NCBI GenBank assembly: GCA_046350355.1
Contig: JAXMAN010000002.1
Span: 124,001-188,000 of the forward strand
DNA: 64,000 nt
Direction of reading: 5' to 3'
DNA from: UBA966 sp046350355
Lineage (GTDB): Bacteria; Planctomycetota; Phycisphaerae; Phycisphaerales; SM1A02
This document shows, one piece after another, positions 33,105-41,074 of the stretch; the stretch's first letter is position 1; each line of letters starts with the position of its first letter. The notes under the pieces were generated by a model. That model did not search any database, was not told the DNA's origin, and saw only the letters and a program-made list of their open reading frames with translations. Made by a program: the position numbers and the translations under genes.

Positions 33105-33881
33105 ATGGCCCGGAAGAGACACGCGAAGGGGCCGTACGTCTCGGAGCTCTCGCTCGTCCGGCTTGGGGAGCCCGATGAGGCGGAGAGGTACCCCCTCAAC
33201 ATTCCGGGGATCGCCGCCATCGACGTCCTCGCGCTTCACCCCGCGGTGACGTTTCTGGTAGGGGAGAACGGCTCCGGAAAGTCCACGATTCTCGAGGCCA
33301 TCGCGTACACGATGGGGCTCAATCCCGAGGGTGGCAGCCGCAACTTCAACTTCTCGACCCGCGAATCGCACTCGTCGTTGCATCGGCATCTTCGCGTGGC
33401 GAGGACCGCAGCGAATCCCGCCGACCTCTACTTCCTCCGCGCGGAGAGCTACTTCAACGTGGCAACCGAGATCGAGCGCCTCGACGAGGGCGTGGAGAAT
33501 CCGCTCGTGAAGTACTACGGCGGCCGCTCGCTCCACGAGCAGTCACACGGCGAGTCGTTCTTCGCGTTGTTTCAGCACCGTTTGTTCGGCCCCGGCCTCT
33601 ACCTGCTCGACGAGCCGGAGGCCGCGCTCTCGCCCCAGCGGCAGATCGCCCTGCTCGGCCTTGTCCATCGGCTGGTGGAGCGCGGGTCGCAGTTCATCGT
33701 CGCCACCCATTCGCCGATCATCCTCGCGTACCCGAACGCGACGATCTACGAGCTGTACGGAGCCGGCATCCGACAGACCTCGTACCGCGAGAGCAGTCCT
33801 TACCGCACGTGCCGGGCGTTCCTCGAGAACCCAGAGCTTTCGATCCGGGAGCTCCTTCATCCCGAGGAGCCCGCCGAGTAG
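33105..33881 (+). CDS. cassette 29: AAA/ABC-type ATPase (COG3910-like)
   Basis: 258 residues. Walker A GENGSGKST near residues 54-62, the Q/H-loop region, the signature-like SHGESFF, Walker B LYLLDEPEAAL near residue 170, and a switch His in ATHSPII. This is the compact predicted-ATPase family with an SMC/ABC head but no membrane domain. Such enzymes often work with a nuclease or in defence, but no partner gene is adjacent here. Confidence 0.85.
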   Translation: MARKRHAKGPYVSELSLVRLGEPDEAERYPLNIPGIAAIDVLALHPAVTFLVGENGSGKSTILEAIAYTMGLNPEGGSRNFNFSTRESHSSLHRHLRVARTAANPADLYFLRAESYFNVATEIERLDEGVENPLVKYYGGRSLHEQSHGESFFALFQHRLFGPGLYLLDEPEAALSPQRQIALLGLVHRLVERGSQFIVATHSPIILAYPNATIYELYGAGIRQTSYRESSPYRTCRAFLENPELSIRELLHPEEPAE

Positions 33882-33971
33882 ATGGCTCCTGCCGACCGCC
33901 GCGGTACGCTCGCGGGCGTTGGCCCGGGCGGATGCCGGCGCGGCGGTGGCTGAGTTCGCATGTCGTTCGTG
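33876..33971 (+). repeat. attC, A-like, degenerate
   Basis: CCGACCGCCGCGG and GCGCGGCGGTGGCTGAG form complementary arms, and R' may be GTTCGTG (33965-33971). R'' is not recognisable. Confidence 0.45.
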
Positions 33972-33991
33972 AGACCGAGGAGCAGCGAGAA

Positions 33992-34438
33992 GTGCCCCGC
34001 GAAACTCCACCCTCTGGCGCAACGCGAAATGGCGGCACGCCGATCATTGGGATGATCGGGACTTCGCTGTTCTACCTCGTTGTCGTGGGGGCGCTCGCAC
34101 TCGCGATTCTTGGATCGACCGTTGGCGGCATCGCCTGGTTCATCGTGTGGTGCGTCCGGGACGCGAAGTGGTCAGCCGGTCTCGCGCTCCTTCTCGTCAT
34201 GTTCGCCGGGCTCGTGCTGCTGTCGTGGGCGATGCGACGGGCGCGAGCTCGCTGGGCGACCGCCGGGTTTCTTCTGTTTGCGATTCCGATGTTCGTCGGG
34301 GCCTTGCCGCAGGCTGGCGAATCATCCCCGTGGTCAATCGAAGCAGCGGCCGGCACCTGTGTCGCGTCGGCGATCGTCGCATACGTCGTGTGGTCGTTCC
34401 TCCGCGACCACCGAGGTGCACGAGCCGTGGAGCATTAG
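33992..34438 (+). CDS. cassette 30: multi-pass membrane protein
   Basis: 148 residues from GTG 33992 (ATG 34052 is possible). Four hydrophobic segments (LFYLVVVGALALAILG; GLALLLVMFAGLVLLSW; TAGFLLFAIPMFVGAL; ASAIVAYVVWSFL) and very short loops. No family recognised. Confidence 0.6.
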   Translation: MPRETPPSGATRNGGTPIIGMIGTSLFYLVVVGALALAILGSTVGGIAWFIVWCVRDAKWSAGLALLLVMFAGLVLLSWAMRRARARWATAGFLLFAIPMFVGALPQAGESSPWSIEAAAGTCVASAIVAYVVWSFLRDHRGARAVEH

Positions 34439-34490
34439 GATGGCTGTCGGCCCCGGCCGCACTCGCATGTGGCGCACCGCAACGATTGGT
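34439..34490 (+). repeat. attC half-site (right arm of family B)
   Basis: CCGGCCGCACTCGCATGTGG and CACCGCAACGATTGGT match only the family B right half, with R' GATTGGT (34484-34490). The left half is absent, so excision between cassettes 30 and 31 is unlikely. Confidence 0.6.
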
Positions 34491-34497
34491 GGACCAG

Positions 34498-35175
34498 ATG
34501 CCGGAAAGGTCCCGAACTCTCGCACGCGTAGCAGCGTGGATCACCTTCGGCGCCGTCGCCACGCTCGCGATCGCGTGGTCACGTGCGGCGACCGCGACGT
34601 TCGGGGTCTGGACGCACTCAGGCGGAATTCCCGACCCCCGCCGTCCCGACCACAAGCTCTGGGCCGTCGGAAGGATCGACATTGTCGGGGGCTCCTTGGT
34701 CTTTGCGCTCCCGAAGGCGCCGGGACCCGACAGGGTCGTCCGGCCGCCGTCGGAGTTCATTCCCGATTGGTCGAACCTGTTGGGGTCCCTGGACATGCTG
34801 CCCGACGGCACTCCTGCACCGGGATCGGACTTCTCTGCGAGCTGGCACTTCAAGGAGGCCGGCTTCGGATGGCCGCTCATCGCGCTGCGAGCTTCGTGGA
34901 GGGATGATCAGCTTCTGCGGGGCATCGCCCTGCCTCCGGACTCTGGCAGGGCGCGAGCGCTCCCGACCGAAGTGCTTCCGGCACGCTTCCTGATTGATGC
35001 TGTGATGTTGGGCGCGCTCGGCTGGGGACTCGCCGCTTCGCCTGGAGCGCTCATTCGCCGGTTTCGCAGGCTCAAGGGCCGTTGCGCTCGCTGCGGGTAT
35101 CAGCTTGGTGGGTCGGCGTCCCCTGCTTGCCCCGAATGCGGCAGCGCTGAGGGCGTTCGGCCTCCGGAAGATTGA
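34498..35175 (+). CDS. cassette 31: membrane protein with C-terminal zinc ribbon
   Basis: 225 residues from ATG 34498. N-terminal helix (AAWITFGAVATLAIAWS), an external domain, a second helix (LIDAVMLGALGWGLAAS) and the ribbon CARCGYQLGGSASPACPECG. This is the fourth cassette with this planctomycete-style architecture. Function unknown. Confidence 0.7.
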   Translation: MPERSRTLARVAAWITFGAVATLAIAWSRAATATFGVWTHSGGIPDPRRPDHKLWAVGRIDIVGGSLVFALPKAPGPDRVVRPPSEFIPDWSNLLGSLDMLPDGTPAPGSDFSASWHFKEAGFGWPLIALRASWRDDQLLRGIALPPDSGRARALPTEVLPARFLIDAVMLGALGWGLAASPGALIRRFRRLKGRCARCGYQLGGSASPACPECGSAEGVRPPED

Positions 35176-35180
35176 GCGGC

Positions 35181-35381
35181 GTGAGGGTCTCCCTGGACGG
35201 CGAACGGCCCACACCGCCCGGTTGGCAAGGTGTCCGCTGGTTCGTCCCGCCTGCCATCATCATCCACACGGCCAACGCCTCGGGCCGCGAACGGGTGCTG
35301 CTCGGAGTGTGGAGCATCCAGCGGCTGGTCGAGCAGAGGAACACCGAGCCCGGCGCCGCAGCGGACGTCCCTCGTCCGTAG
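35181..35381 (+). pseudogene. internally deleted cyclic-phosphate-processing receiver-like gene
   Basis: The frame begins VRVSLDGERPTPPGWQGVRW, resembling the N-terminus of the small cyclic-phosphate processing receiver domain family. It then jumps to PPAIIIHTANASGRERVLLG and SIQRLVEQR, resembling that family's C-terminus. The middle third, including the central acidic LDHDLG region, is missing. It is therefore probably a non-functional remnant; the family match is from memory and should be verified. Confidence 0.5.
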
Positions 35382-35449
35382 ACTCTTTGGGGTGGTCGCT
35401 CGCAGGGTCCGGGGGGCCCTCCCAAGCATTCTGTTCGCCGTGAACCGCC

Positions 35450-35842
35450 ATGTCTTTCCCCATCGAATCAGCAGAGATTGCCAAGACAGAAACCAGGACG
35501 GGTTTCACGTTTCCGCTTGGCCTGAAGGCGCGGCTCGCCAAGGACAATGGCGGCGAAGTTCAGTTAGCCGGAGATCGTTGGCGGTTGGTCCCATTCCTGG
35601 ACACGAGCGGCCGCAAGAGGATCGCTCGGACATGCAATGACATCGTTCGGGAGACCCTGAGCATGCGCGAATGGCGGGGCTTCCCGGCGGACGCGTTCGT
35701 TGTGGCTCAGAATGGCGGAGGTGATTGCCTCATCATTCGTCCCGAGACAAAGGGTGCGACTCAGCTTGGCGAGACGATCTACCTTTGGGATCACGAAACC
35801 GGGAAGTATGAGCCGGTGGCCGAATCGCTCGATCCGACATGA
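35450..35842 (+). CDS. cassette 32: SMI1/KNR4-family immunity-type protein
   Basis: 130 residues. WRLVPFLDTSGRKRIARTCND, then GFPADAFVVAQNGGGDCLII, then TIYLWDHETG is the SMI1/KNR4 (SUKH-like) pattern found in immunity proteins against diverse polymorphic toxins. No toxin is encoded alongside it. The stop is followed at once by a degenerate attC. Confidence 0.8.
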   Translation: MSFPIESAEIAKTETRTGFTFPLGLKARLAKDNGGEVQLAGDRWRLVPFLDTSGRKRIARTCNDIVRETLSMREWRGFPADAFVVAQNGGGDCLIIRPETKGATQLGETIYLWDHETGKYEPVAESLDPT

Positions 35843-35934
35843 CGAGGACGATCGCGAACCTTCAGTGGCGCGAATGGCAGCGGGCGGGCGCCGTTTGCCA
35901 GTTCGTGCGTCGTGAGTCGTCGCAACCGCTCGAC
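35837..35934 (+). repeat. attC, family B, degenerate
   Basis: ACATGAC (35837-35843), GACGATCGCGAACC and a right end GTCGTCGCAACCGCTCGAC with R' GCTCGAC (35928-35934) keep the family B spacing with many changes. Confidence 0.45.
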
Positions 35935-35947
35935 AGCCGCGTCAGCT

Positions 35948-36382
35948 ATGAAACACCCAAAGGTTTACAGTCTGTCAAGGAAGCATGGGCCGCCAAAGGT
36001 CGACCTCAGGCAGGCGGAGATCCTGAATGCGTGGGGAGACAATCGCTGGGCCAAACTGGCCGTCGCGCACAAACTTCCGGAGGATGTCACTCGGGAACAG
36101 ATTGCTTTCTACGGCTGGGTCTACTCCTTCATGGAGCCGACCGACCTTCTCTTCTATCTCTACCCAATCGCTCGAGAGTTCGATGCTGACAACTCGCTCC
36201 ATTGCATCGATTCGTTTCTCTACTCGCTCGATCGCCACGCACCGGACTTGATGTCTCAACTTGTACGGGAAGATCGGGAGGCGCTGAGGGAGGGGCTCCG
36301 GTGGATATGGAATTCAGGCGGTAGCGAGTTCGCGGACTGGGAGGCTTGCCCCAACTTGCGGAAAGTGATGGGACTGGAGTGA
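35948..36382 (+). CDS. cassette 33: conserved hypothetical protein
   Basis: 144 residues, helical. The block WVYSFMEPTDLLFYLYPIAR, then CIDSFLYSLDRHAP, then GLRWIWNSGG is a recognisable conserved pattern of an uncharacterised family. No enzymatic motif. No attC of family A or B follows it; the 93 bases before the next gene show only weak inverted repeats. Confidence 0.68.
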   Translation: MKHPKVYSLSRKHGPPKVDLRQAEILNAWGDNRWAKLAVAHKLPEDVTREQIAFYGWVYSFMEPTDLLFYLYPIAREFDADNSLHCIDSFLYSLDRHAPDLMSQLVREDREALREGLRWIWNSGGSEFADWEACPNLRKVMGLE

Positions 36383-36475
36383 CGGCGGAATCCGTGAGAG
36401 CGTGGTGAATAAGAACGTGCACGTGACTCCTCTATCACCGAGTACGTGATCGAGCCGTCTTCGGAAGCAACTCAC

Positions 36476-37033
36476 ATGCCCGATCCCACCCATCGCACCA
36501 GCAAACTGCTCAGCCTGGTCCTCCGTCATGATCCTGGAGCGATCGGCATCCAGCTCGATGCACGCGGCTGGGCCGATCTTGATGAACTCGTCGCCTGCGC
36601 CGATCGATCGGGCCACGAGCTATCTCGGGAAATGATCCTGCGGGTGGTGGCCGAGAGCGACAAGCAGCGCTTCGCGCTCAGCGCGGACGGGCGTCGCATT
36701 CGTGCGAACCAGGGACATTCGATCAACATCGACCTGGGGCTCGTCCAGGCGGATCCGCCGGCGGTGCTCTTCCACGGCACGGCGGAGCGCTTTCTCGAGT
36801 CGATCTTCGCCTCTGGCCTCAACTCCGCGGCCCGCCAGCACGTGCATCTCTCCGTGGATGTTGAGACCGCGGTACGTGTTGGGCGTCGCCACGGTACGCC
36901 CGCTGTGCTTCGGGTCGACTCGCGAGGTCTCCACGTGGCTGGTCAGGCCTTCTACCGGTCCGACAACGGCGTCTGGCTGACCTCGCCGATCGCGCCGCAG
37001 TTCTTGGCTCTGCTCCCGATTCCGCCAGAGTGA
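36476..37033 (+). CDS. kptA: cassette 34: RNA 2'-phosphotransferase
   Basis: 185 residues from ATG 36476. Tpt1/KptA motifs are present: SKLLSLVLRHDP (catalytic Arg and His), VLFHGTAERFLESIF, VHLSVDVETAVRVGRRHG and a C-terminal NGVWLTSPI. The enzyme moves an internal RNA 2'-phosphate to NAD+, producing ADP-ribose 1''-2''-cyclic phosphate. In yeast this finishes tRNA splicing; bacterial copies have no assured substrate and may act in RNA repair. Length is normal. Confidence 0.9.
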   Translation: MPDPTHRTSKLLSLVLRHDPGAIGIQLDARGWADLDELVACADRSGHELSREMILRVVAESDKQRFALSADGRRIRANQGHSINIDLGLVQADPPAVLFHGTAERFLESIFASGLNSAARQHVHLSVDVETAVRVGRRHGTPAVLRVDSRGLHVAGQAFYRSDNGVWLTSPIAPQFLALLPIPPE

Positions 37034-37058
37034 GAGGCCGTGGGGCCTCGCGGGCTCC

Positions 37059-37156
37059 GCTTCATTGTTCGCTCATCCCGACACGCGCGTGTGTAGATTG
37101 GTCCCCACGCCTACACCTCGGCGGCGCGTGCGTGCGGCATGTGTGTGGTCGTTCGG
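37059..37156 (+). repeat. attC, family B
   Basis: The left arm TTGTTCGCTCATCCCGACACG and right arm GCGTGCGGCATGTGTGTGG lead to R' GTTCGGC (37150-37156); R'' is weak (first arm 20 bases conserved in part). Confidence 0.65.
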
Positions 37157-37163
37157 CTGCCAA

Positions 37164-37973
37164 ATGGATCCCACCATTCTCGAAGATCGCCTGGCCGTGA
37201 TGGTGGAGCCCGTCGGGGTCCCCAGCTATGACTTCGATTTCAGCCGACAATTCCGGTGCCGTCACCCCGTGCGGCTCGAGCAGCGCGTTCCCTGCGTATT
37301 GCGCGTCGGCGCCCGAGCCGACTATGAGGAGACCTTCGAGGCATGCCGCGACCGAGGACTGGATGTCGTCAACTCGCCGCGACAGCACGCGCTCGCCAGC
37401 GAACTCGCGTGCTGGTACCCAATTCTCCGCGACATCACTCCACGCTCTCGTCTGCTCGATGCGTTCCCGTCGCCGGCGGAGGTCGAGGCAGAGTTCGGCT
37501 GGCCGGTCTTCCTGAAGGGCTCGCGCCAGACCAGCCTTCATCGTCCCGAGCTCAGCATTATCCGATCGCCCGACGAGTACCTCGCTGCCGTCGCCGGGTA
37601 CGAGCGCGATCCCATCCTCCGTTGGCAGCGTCCGGTGCTTCGGCAGTTCGTCGAACTCGCGGTGGTGCCGGGGGCCGTTCCCGGAAAGGTGCCGCCCCGC
37701 TTCGAGTTCCGTACGTTCTGGTGGTTCGGCAAGAGGGTGGGGGTTGGCAGGTACTGGTACCAGGTGCCCGACTACGGAGTCGTCGACCTCGCGGCGGGTC
37801 TCTCGCTCGCCGCGGTCGCGGCCTCCCGCCTCGATGTTCCGTTCCTGGTCGTCGACATTGCACGCACCGCCAGTGGCGCGTGGACCGTCATCGAGTGCAA
37901 TGACGCTCAGGAGTCCGGGTATTGCGCCGTGCCGCCGGTGGCGCTCTGGCAGGCGATCCTCGACCTGTGTTGA
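37164..37973 (+). CDS. cassette 35: ATP-grasp enzyme (R2K-clade-like)
   Basis: 269 residues from ATG 37164, seven bases after the attC core. GWPVFLKGSRQTSLHRPELS holds an ATP-grasp Lys, WQRPVLRQFVELAVVPG resembles the adenine-linker strand, FEFRTFWWFGK is the central strand, and IECNDAQESGYCAV is the C-terminal metal-binding strand. The clade includes predicted peptide or RNA-linked ligases. It immediately follows kptA, which makes an RNA-processing link worth testing. Confidence 0.75.
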   Translation: MDPTILEDRLAVMVEPVGVPSYDFDFSRQFRCRHPVRLEQRVPCVLRVGARADYEETFEACRDRGLDVVNSPRQHALASELACWYPILRDITPRSRLLDAFPSPAEVEAEFGWPVFLKGSRQTSLHRPELSIIRSPDEYLAAVAGYERDPILRWQRPVLRQFVELAVVPGAVPGKVPPRFEFRTFWWFGKRVGVGRYWYQVPDYGVVDLAAGLSLAAVAASRLDVPFLVVDIARTASGAWTVIECNDAQESGYCAVPPVALWQAILDLC

Positions 37974-38094
37974 GACGACCTCGGCTGTCGCTCACGGCGA
38001 CGCTCATGTGGGTGCATCGGCGCAGATGCTCGAGTCCGTCTTCGCTGCGATTGCGTGCCCAGCGCACCAGAGCCCGTCCACTACGATTTCGGGA

Positions 38095-38442
38095 ATGGCC
38101 TTCAGTGACTCCGAGCGCGCGGCCAACCATGCCGCCTTGAAGTGGTTCCTCGCCAGGCGCCAGGTACCGCCCGAGGTCAAGGACGAACTTGACTTCGGCT
38201 ACGCGACGGTCGGCCACACGGTCGATCTCTTCGAGATCCGGCCAGACTGGCGGGACAAAGCGGTCGTCCGGCAGCGTCCGTTTGCGCGAATCAGGTATGT
38301 CCGCACCGCCGATGAGTGGCGGCTCTATTGGATGCGGGCGGATCTCAGGTGGCACCTCTACCAGCCTGCGCCCGTGCACGACAGTCTCCGGGACGCGCTT
38401 GCTGAGGTCGACAGGGATCGCCATGGGTGCTTCTTCGGCTGA
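38095..38442 (+). CDS. cassette 36: DUF3024-domain protein
   Basis: 115 residues. ARRQVPPEVKDELDFGYATVG, then FEIRPDWRDK, then WRLYWMRADLRWHLYQP and a C-terminal DRDRHGCFFG are the hallmarks of DUF3024, an uncharacterised family abundant in cassette arrays and mobile regions. The 121 bases before it contain no clear attC. Confidence 0.85.
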   Translation: MAFSDSERAANHAALKWFLARRQVPPEVKDELDFGYATVGHTVDLFEIRPDWRDKAVVRQRPFARIRYVRTADEWRLYWMRADLRWHLYQPAPVHDSLRDALAEVDRDRHGCFFG

Positions 38443-38603
38443 GGAGCGCCGGTGCGGCCGAGCGTGTCGTGCGACCGCATCCGCTACGGCAGCCGCCAAA
38501 TTGCGGCTCGACGCCAATCGACTCATCGTCCTTCCGCGGCCTTGCGCACTGTGCCTATGCTGGCTGGACAACCCTGCGATACGCGTCGCCGCGCGCAACG
38601 CCA

Positions 38604-39110
38604 ATGAGCAGACGAGGCAAGCATCCAAAGACGCCCGAAGAGAAGAGACTGCTCGCCCGTTCCCAGATGGCCGAGGCGTCCGTTGTTCTTCTCAGGGCCA
38701 CATCTCGGCTGGCCGCGAAGCTTCGATTTGAGTCGGTGCGTCTCGCCAGCGAGTCCCCAATCGCGGCGGCCCATCTCACCGACGGCTGCCTGACGATCAA
38801 GTTTCTCTACGGCCCTCCTGAATTCCATGTTGAGATGTTCTTGAGCCACCGCCGCTGTCCAAACTCGTGGCTCGGGCTTTCCAAGTTGATTGAGTACCCG
38901 CCTGTTCGAGCGTGGTTGGAAGCTCGGCCGAGCGGCCATGAGACTCATCGAGCGACCCGCATCGAATCCGAAGTGGACCAATATGGTGAGTTGTTGAGTG
39001 GCCCATGCGCCGAGGTGTTCACCGCTCCAGAGCGCTTCTTCAGCCGCTTTCCTCTCGATGACCGTAGCACTTCGCCATTCGATGGAGCGATTCCCGGGCC
39101 GGCGTTGTGA
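38604..39110 (+). CDS. cassette 37: hypothetical protein
   Basis: 168 residues from ATG 38604. A basic N-terminus (MSRRGKHPKTPEEKRLLAR), a strand-rich centre (LTIKFLYGPPEFHVEMFL) and a C-terminal HRATRIESEVDQYGELL helix. No family recognised. The 161 bases upstream contain only faint family B-like words. Confidence 0.6.
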   Translation: MSRRGKHPKTPEEKRLLARSQMAEASVVLLRATSRLAAKLRFESVRLASESPIAAAHLTDGCLTIKFLYGPPEFHVEMFLSHRRCPNSWLGLSKLIEYPPVRAWLEARPSGHETHRATRIESEVDQYGELLSGPCAEVFTAPERFFSRFPLDDRSTSPFDGAIPGPAL

Positions 39111-39145
39111 TTGCAGCCCAGCCCTGCGCGCCCCGGGTCGCCGAG

Positions 39146-39251
39146 CGATACTCGTAGCACCTCGGTACCGGCGCGCACGGTGAGATAGAGTCTCGTCACG
39201 ACGATTGGCGCTCTCGACTGCACTCACGTGCGCGACCGTAGCGTCCCAGGC
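39146..39251 (+). repeat. attC, family B, degenerate (preceded by an A-like right arm)
   Basis: CTCGGTACCGGCGCGCACGG and TGCACTCACGTGCGCGACCG are B-like arms, with R' reading CCCAGGC (39245-39251). Just upstream, GCGCGCCCCGGGTCGCCGAGC is a family A right arm (first 20 bases). Two sites may have fused here. Confidence 0.5.
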
Positions 39252-39252
39252 A

Positions 39253-40176
39253 GTGAATCCAGATCCGAGGCCGCAAGTCTTGTCCGTCCAAACGCCAAAT
39301 TCCGGTGAGATCAGGCTGTGGGGCCGCGCAGCCAGTGCTGCCCCCATTGTCGCGGTGTTCGCTCGCTGCGATGGCGAAGTTCCATGGACCTGCGTCTTGC
39401 GGTGGAACTGGGAGGCGGGCACGATCGACGAAGGCGCATGGACGAAGATGAAAGTCCGGGTGAACCTGTGCGCACTGTCCTCCGACGGCAGGTTCCTCCT
39501 CTACTACGCCAAGAAACGGAGCAAGAAGCGGGGTGCCGGTCCGTTTGGGGGTCCCGGTGGGCGCGCTGTCTCCAGGCTCCCGTGGCTCGCGGCCCTCACG
39601 GACATCGAAGGGGATCAGTGGTGGTGCTCGGGTGATGCGCGGAGGTCTCGCGATGGGCTCTCATTGGAGCAGCAGTCCCATTTGTGGAGCCTCTTCCCGG
39701 GCAGCACCTCTTGGATCGACCAGTTTGGGCCAGGATGGCAGGTTGCCCCGCCCGGATGGCTGGAGCTCCAAACAACCGTGGCGCATTCCTCTCAGAAGCA
39801 CTGGCTCGCGGCCTACGCGCCAATTCCGGACACTCGCCTGGTGCTGCTCGTTGTCGAGCACATGCGGAAGGGCTGGACGAGCCCGCCGCTGGAGCAACTC
39901 AGCTACTTTGTGCTTGATCCGTCGCGACCTGATCAGGCGCCTCACTTGCTCACCGGCGTGCGCTGGGCGCATCCGATTCGCGGAGGCAGAGTCGCGGTTG
40001 CCGGAACCGACGCATCCCTTCGGCTGCTGCGCGCTCCACGGGGCCCAACCGGCGAAGCAGCCTTTCAAGTGGAGTTTGAGCGCAGCCTGGGCGACCTTCG
40101 CCCGAATCCGGGCCCCGCGCCGGACTGGGCCAAGACACTGGACGACGCGCCCGAGTCGAGCCCGGGCCCGGCATGA
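39253..40176 (+). CDS. cassette 38: hypothetical protein, WD/beta-propeller-like
   Basis: 307 residues from GTG 39253. Repeating beta segments with SSDGRFLLYYAKK, WTCVLRWNWEAG, LSYFVLDPS and RVAVAGTDASLRLLRAP suggest a partial beta propeller. No enzymatic motif. One of the larger cassettes; its C-terminal Pro/Gly tail ends in the attC core. Confidence 0.65.
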   Translation: MNPDPRPQVLSVQTPNSGEIRLWGRAASAAPIVAVFARCDGEVPWTCVLRWNWEAGTIDEGAWTKMKVRVNLCALSSDGRFLLYYAKKRSKKRGAGPFGGPGGRAVSRLPWLAALTDIEGDQWWCSGDARRSRDGLSLEQQSHLWSLFPGSTSWIDQFGPGWQVAPPGWLELQTTVAHSSQKHWLAAYAPIPDTRLVLLVVEHMRKGWTSPPLEQLSYFVLDPSRPDQAPHLLTGVRWAHPIRGGRVAVAGTDASLRLLRAPRGPTGEAAFQVEFERSLGDLRPNPGPAPDWAKTLDDAPESSPGPA

Positions 40177-40271
40177 CTGAAGTTCGTCTCGATGCGCAGC
40201 GTGGGTTAGCATTCCTGCGGCAGCATGTGCTCCCCGAGCGCACCTGCGCGCGGCGCAGCGAAACGCTCGTC
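40171..40271 (+). repeat. attC, family B
   Basis: R'' GCATGAC (40171-40177) and R' GCTCGTC (40265-40271). GTTCGTCTCGATGCGCAGCG and CCTGCGCGCGGCGCAGCG form the arms. Confidence 0.65.
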
Positions 40272-40278
40272 TGACAGC

Positions 40279-40680
40279 ATGAACTCTCGCAGCGGGAACA
40301 TCCCCATGCCTTCGCGGCTTGCAGGCTATGCGACTGTCGCACTGCTCGTGCTCTCCGGCTGCTCATCTCCTGCGCCGACGGGGGCGTCGACACATCCGAT
40401 CATCGGTGCTTGGACGCTCGACGGCTCGATGAACGCCCCGGCCGGGGTACTCATAGAACTCGACTTCCGCCCGGACGGCACCATGGTGCAACGGCATCGC
40501 TTCCCGCCGCAAACTGAGATCGATGTCACGACGATACGGTATCGATTCGAGGGCGAGCGCGTGTTCACGGATCCGGAGAAGGGCGGAGGCGAGCTCCTCT
40601 ATGAACTGCACGATGGAAGGCTCATCCTCCACGACAAGTCGGAGCCGGGCGTGCTGGTCTTCCGAAGGGCTGCGCCGTAG
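40279..40680 (+). CDS. cassette 39: putative lipoprotein, lipocalin-like
   Basis: 133 residues (ATG 40306 is also possible). The signal AGYATVALLVLSGCSSP has a perfect lipobox LSGC. The mature part GAWTLDGS, VLIELDFRPDGTMVQRHRF and TTIRYRFEGERVFTD resembles the short beta-barrel of lipocalin-like or META-type proteins. Probably periplasmic. Confidence 0.68.
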   Translation: MNSRSGNIPMPSRLAGYATVALLVLSGCSSPAPTGASTHPIIGAWTLDGSMNAPAGVLIELDFRPDGTMVQRHRFPPQTEIDVTTIRYRFEGERVFTDPEKGGGELLYELHDGRLILHDKSEPGVLVFRRAAP

Positions 40681-40722
40681 GGCGGCCGTGCGCTCGAGTG
40701 CGGCACAGCATGACGGTCGCAG
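40681..40722 (+). repeat. attC half-site (right arm of family B)
   Basis: GGCCGTGCGCTCGAGTGCGG and CACAGCATGACGGTCGC match only the right part of family B. The left half is missing. Confidence 0.5.
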
Positions 40723-40740
40723 ATCAGACGGATCGATCTC

Positions 40741-41055
40741 ATGAAGTGGAGTGACCTCCAGCGAGACTTCGAATGGGACGGCTCATGGCGAGACATCCAC
40801 GTTCTTGAGTGCGGGATGGCAGGCTGGCGGGTCCACTTCTTCAGCATTGACACCATTGAGCTCGATCTCGATCCCCGCGACGTTTCCAGCCAAGCAAGTC
40901 TCGATCTCCTCTTGGCCTTCATGCGGCGACTTGGGCTCGCGACGGCGAAGCGCGTGATCCTCGCCCCCGAGAACATGCCGGATCATCCGATCTTCCGATA
41001 CGAACCTGAGCGAGACGCGTTTGTTCGTACGCCGACGGAGCATGGCGGGCGATAG
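40741..41055 (+). CDS. cassette 40: conserved hypothetical protein
   Basis: 104 residues. MKWSDLQRDFEWDGSWRDIHV at the start, followed by WRVHFFSIDTIELDLD and KRVILAPENMPDHPIFRYE, is a compact alpha/beta protein of an uncharacterised small family. The next gene starts 19 bases after its stop without an attC. Confidence 0.7.
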   Translation: MKWSDLQRDFEWDGSWRDIHVLECGMAGWRVHFFSIDTIELDLDPRDVSSQASLDLLLAFMRRLGLATAKRVILAPENMPDHPIFRYEPERDAFVRTPTEHGGR

Positions 41056-41074
41056 GCATCAGCGAGGCAGCGCG

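Noticed and set aside
35839..36189. Plus-strand frame starting MTRTIANLQWREWQR after the SMI1/KNR4 gene
   Set aside because: Although ATGA-coupled, it covers a degenerate attC and then overlaps the 35948 gene out of frame; it has no family pattern.
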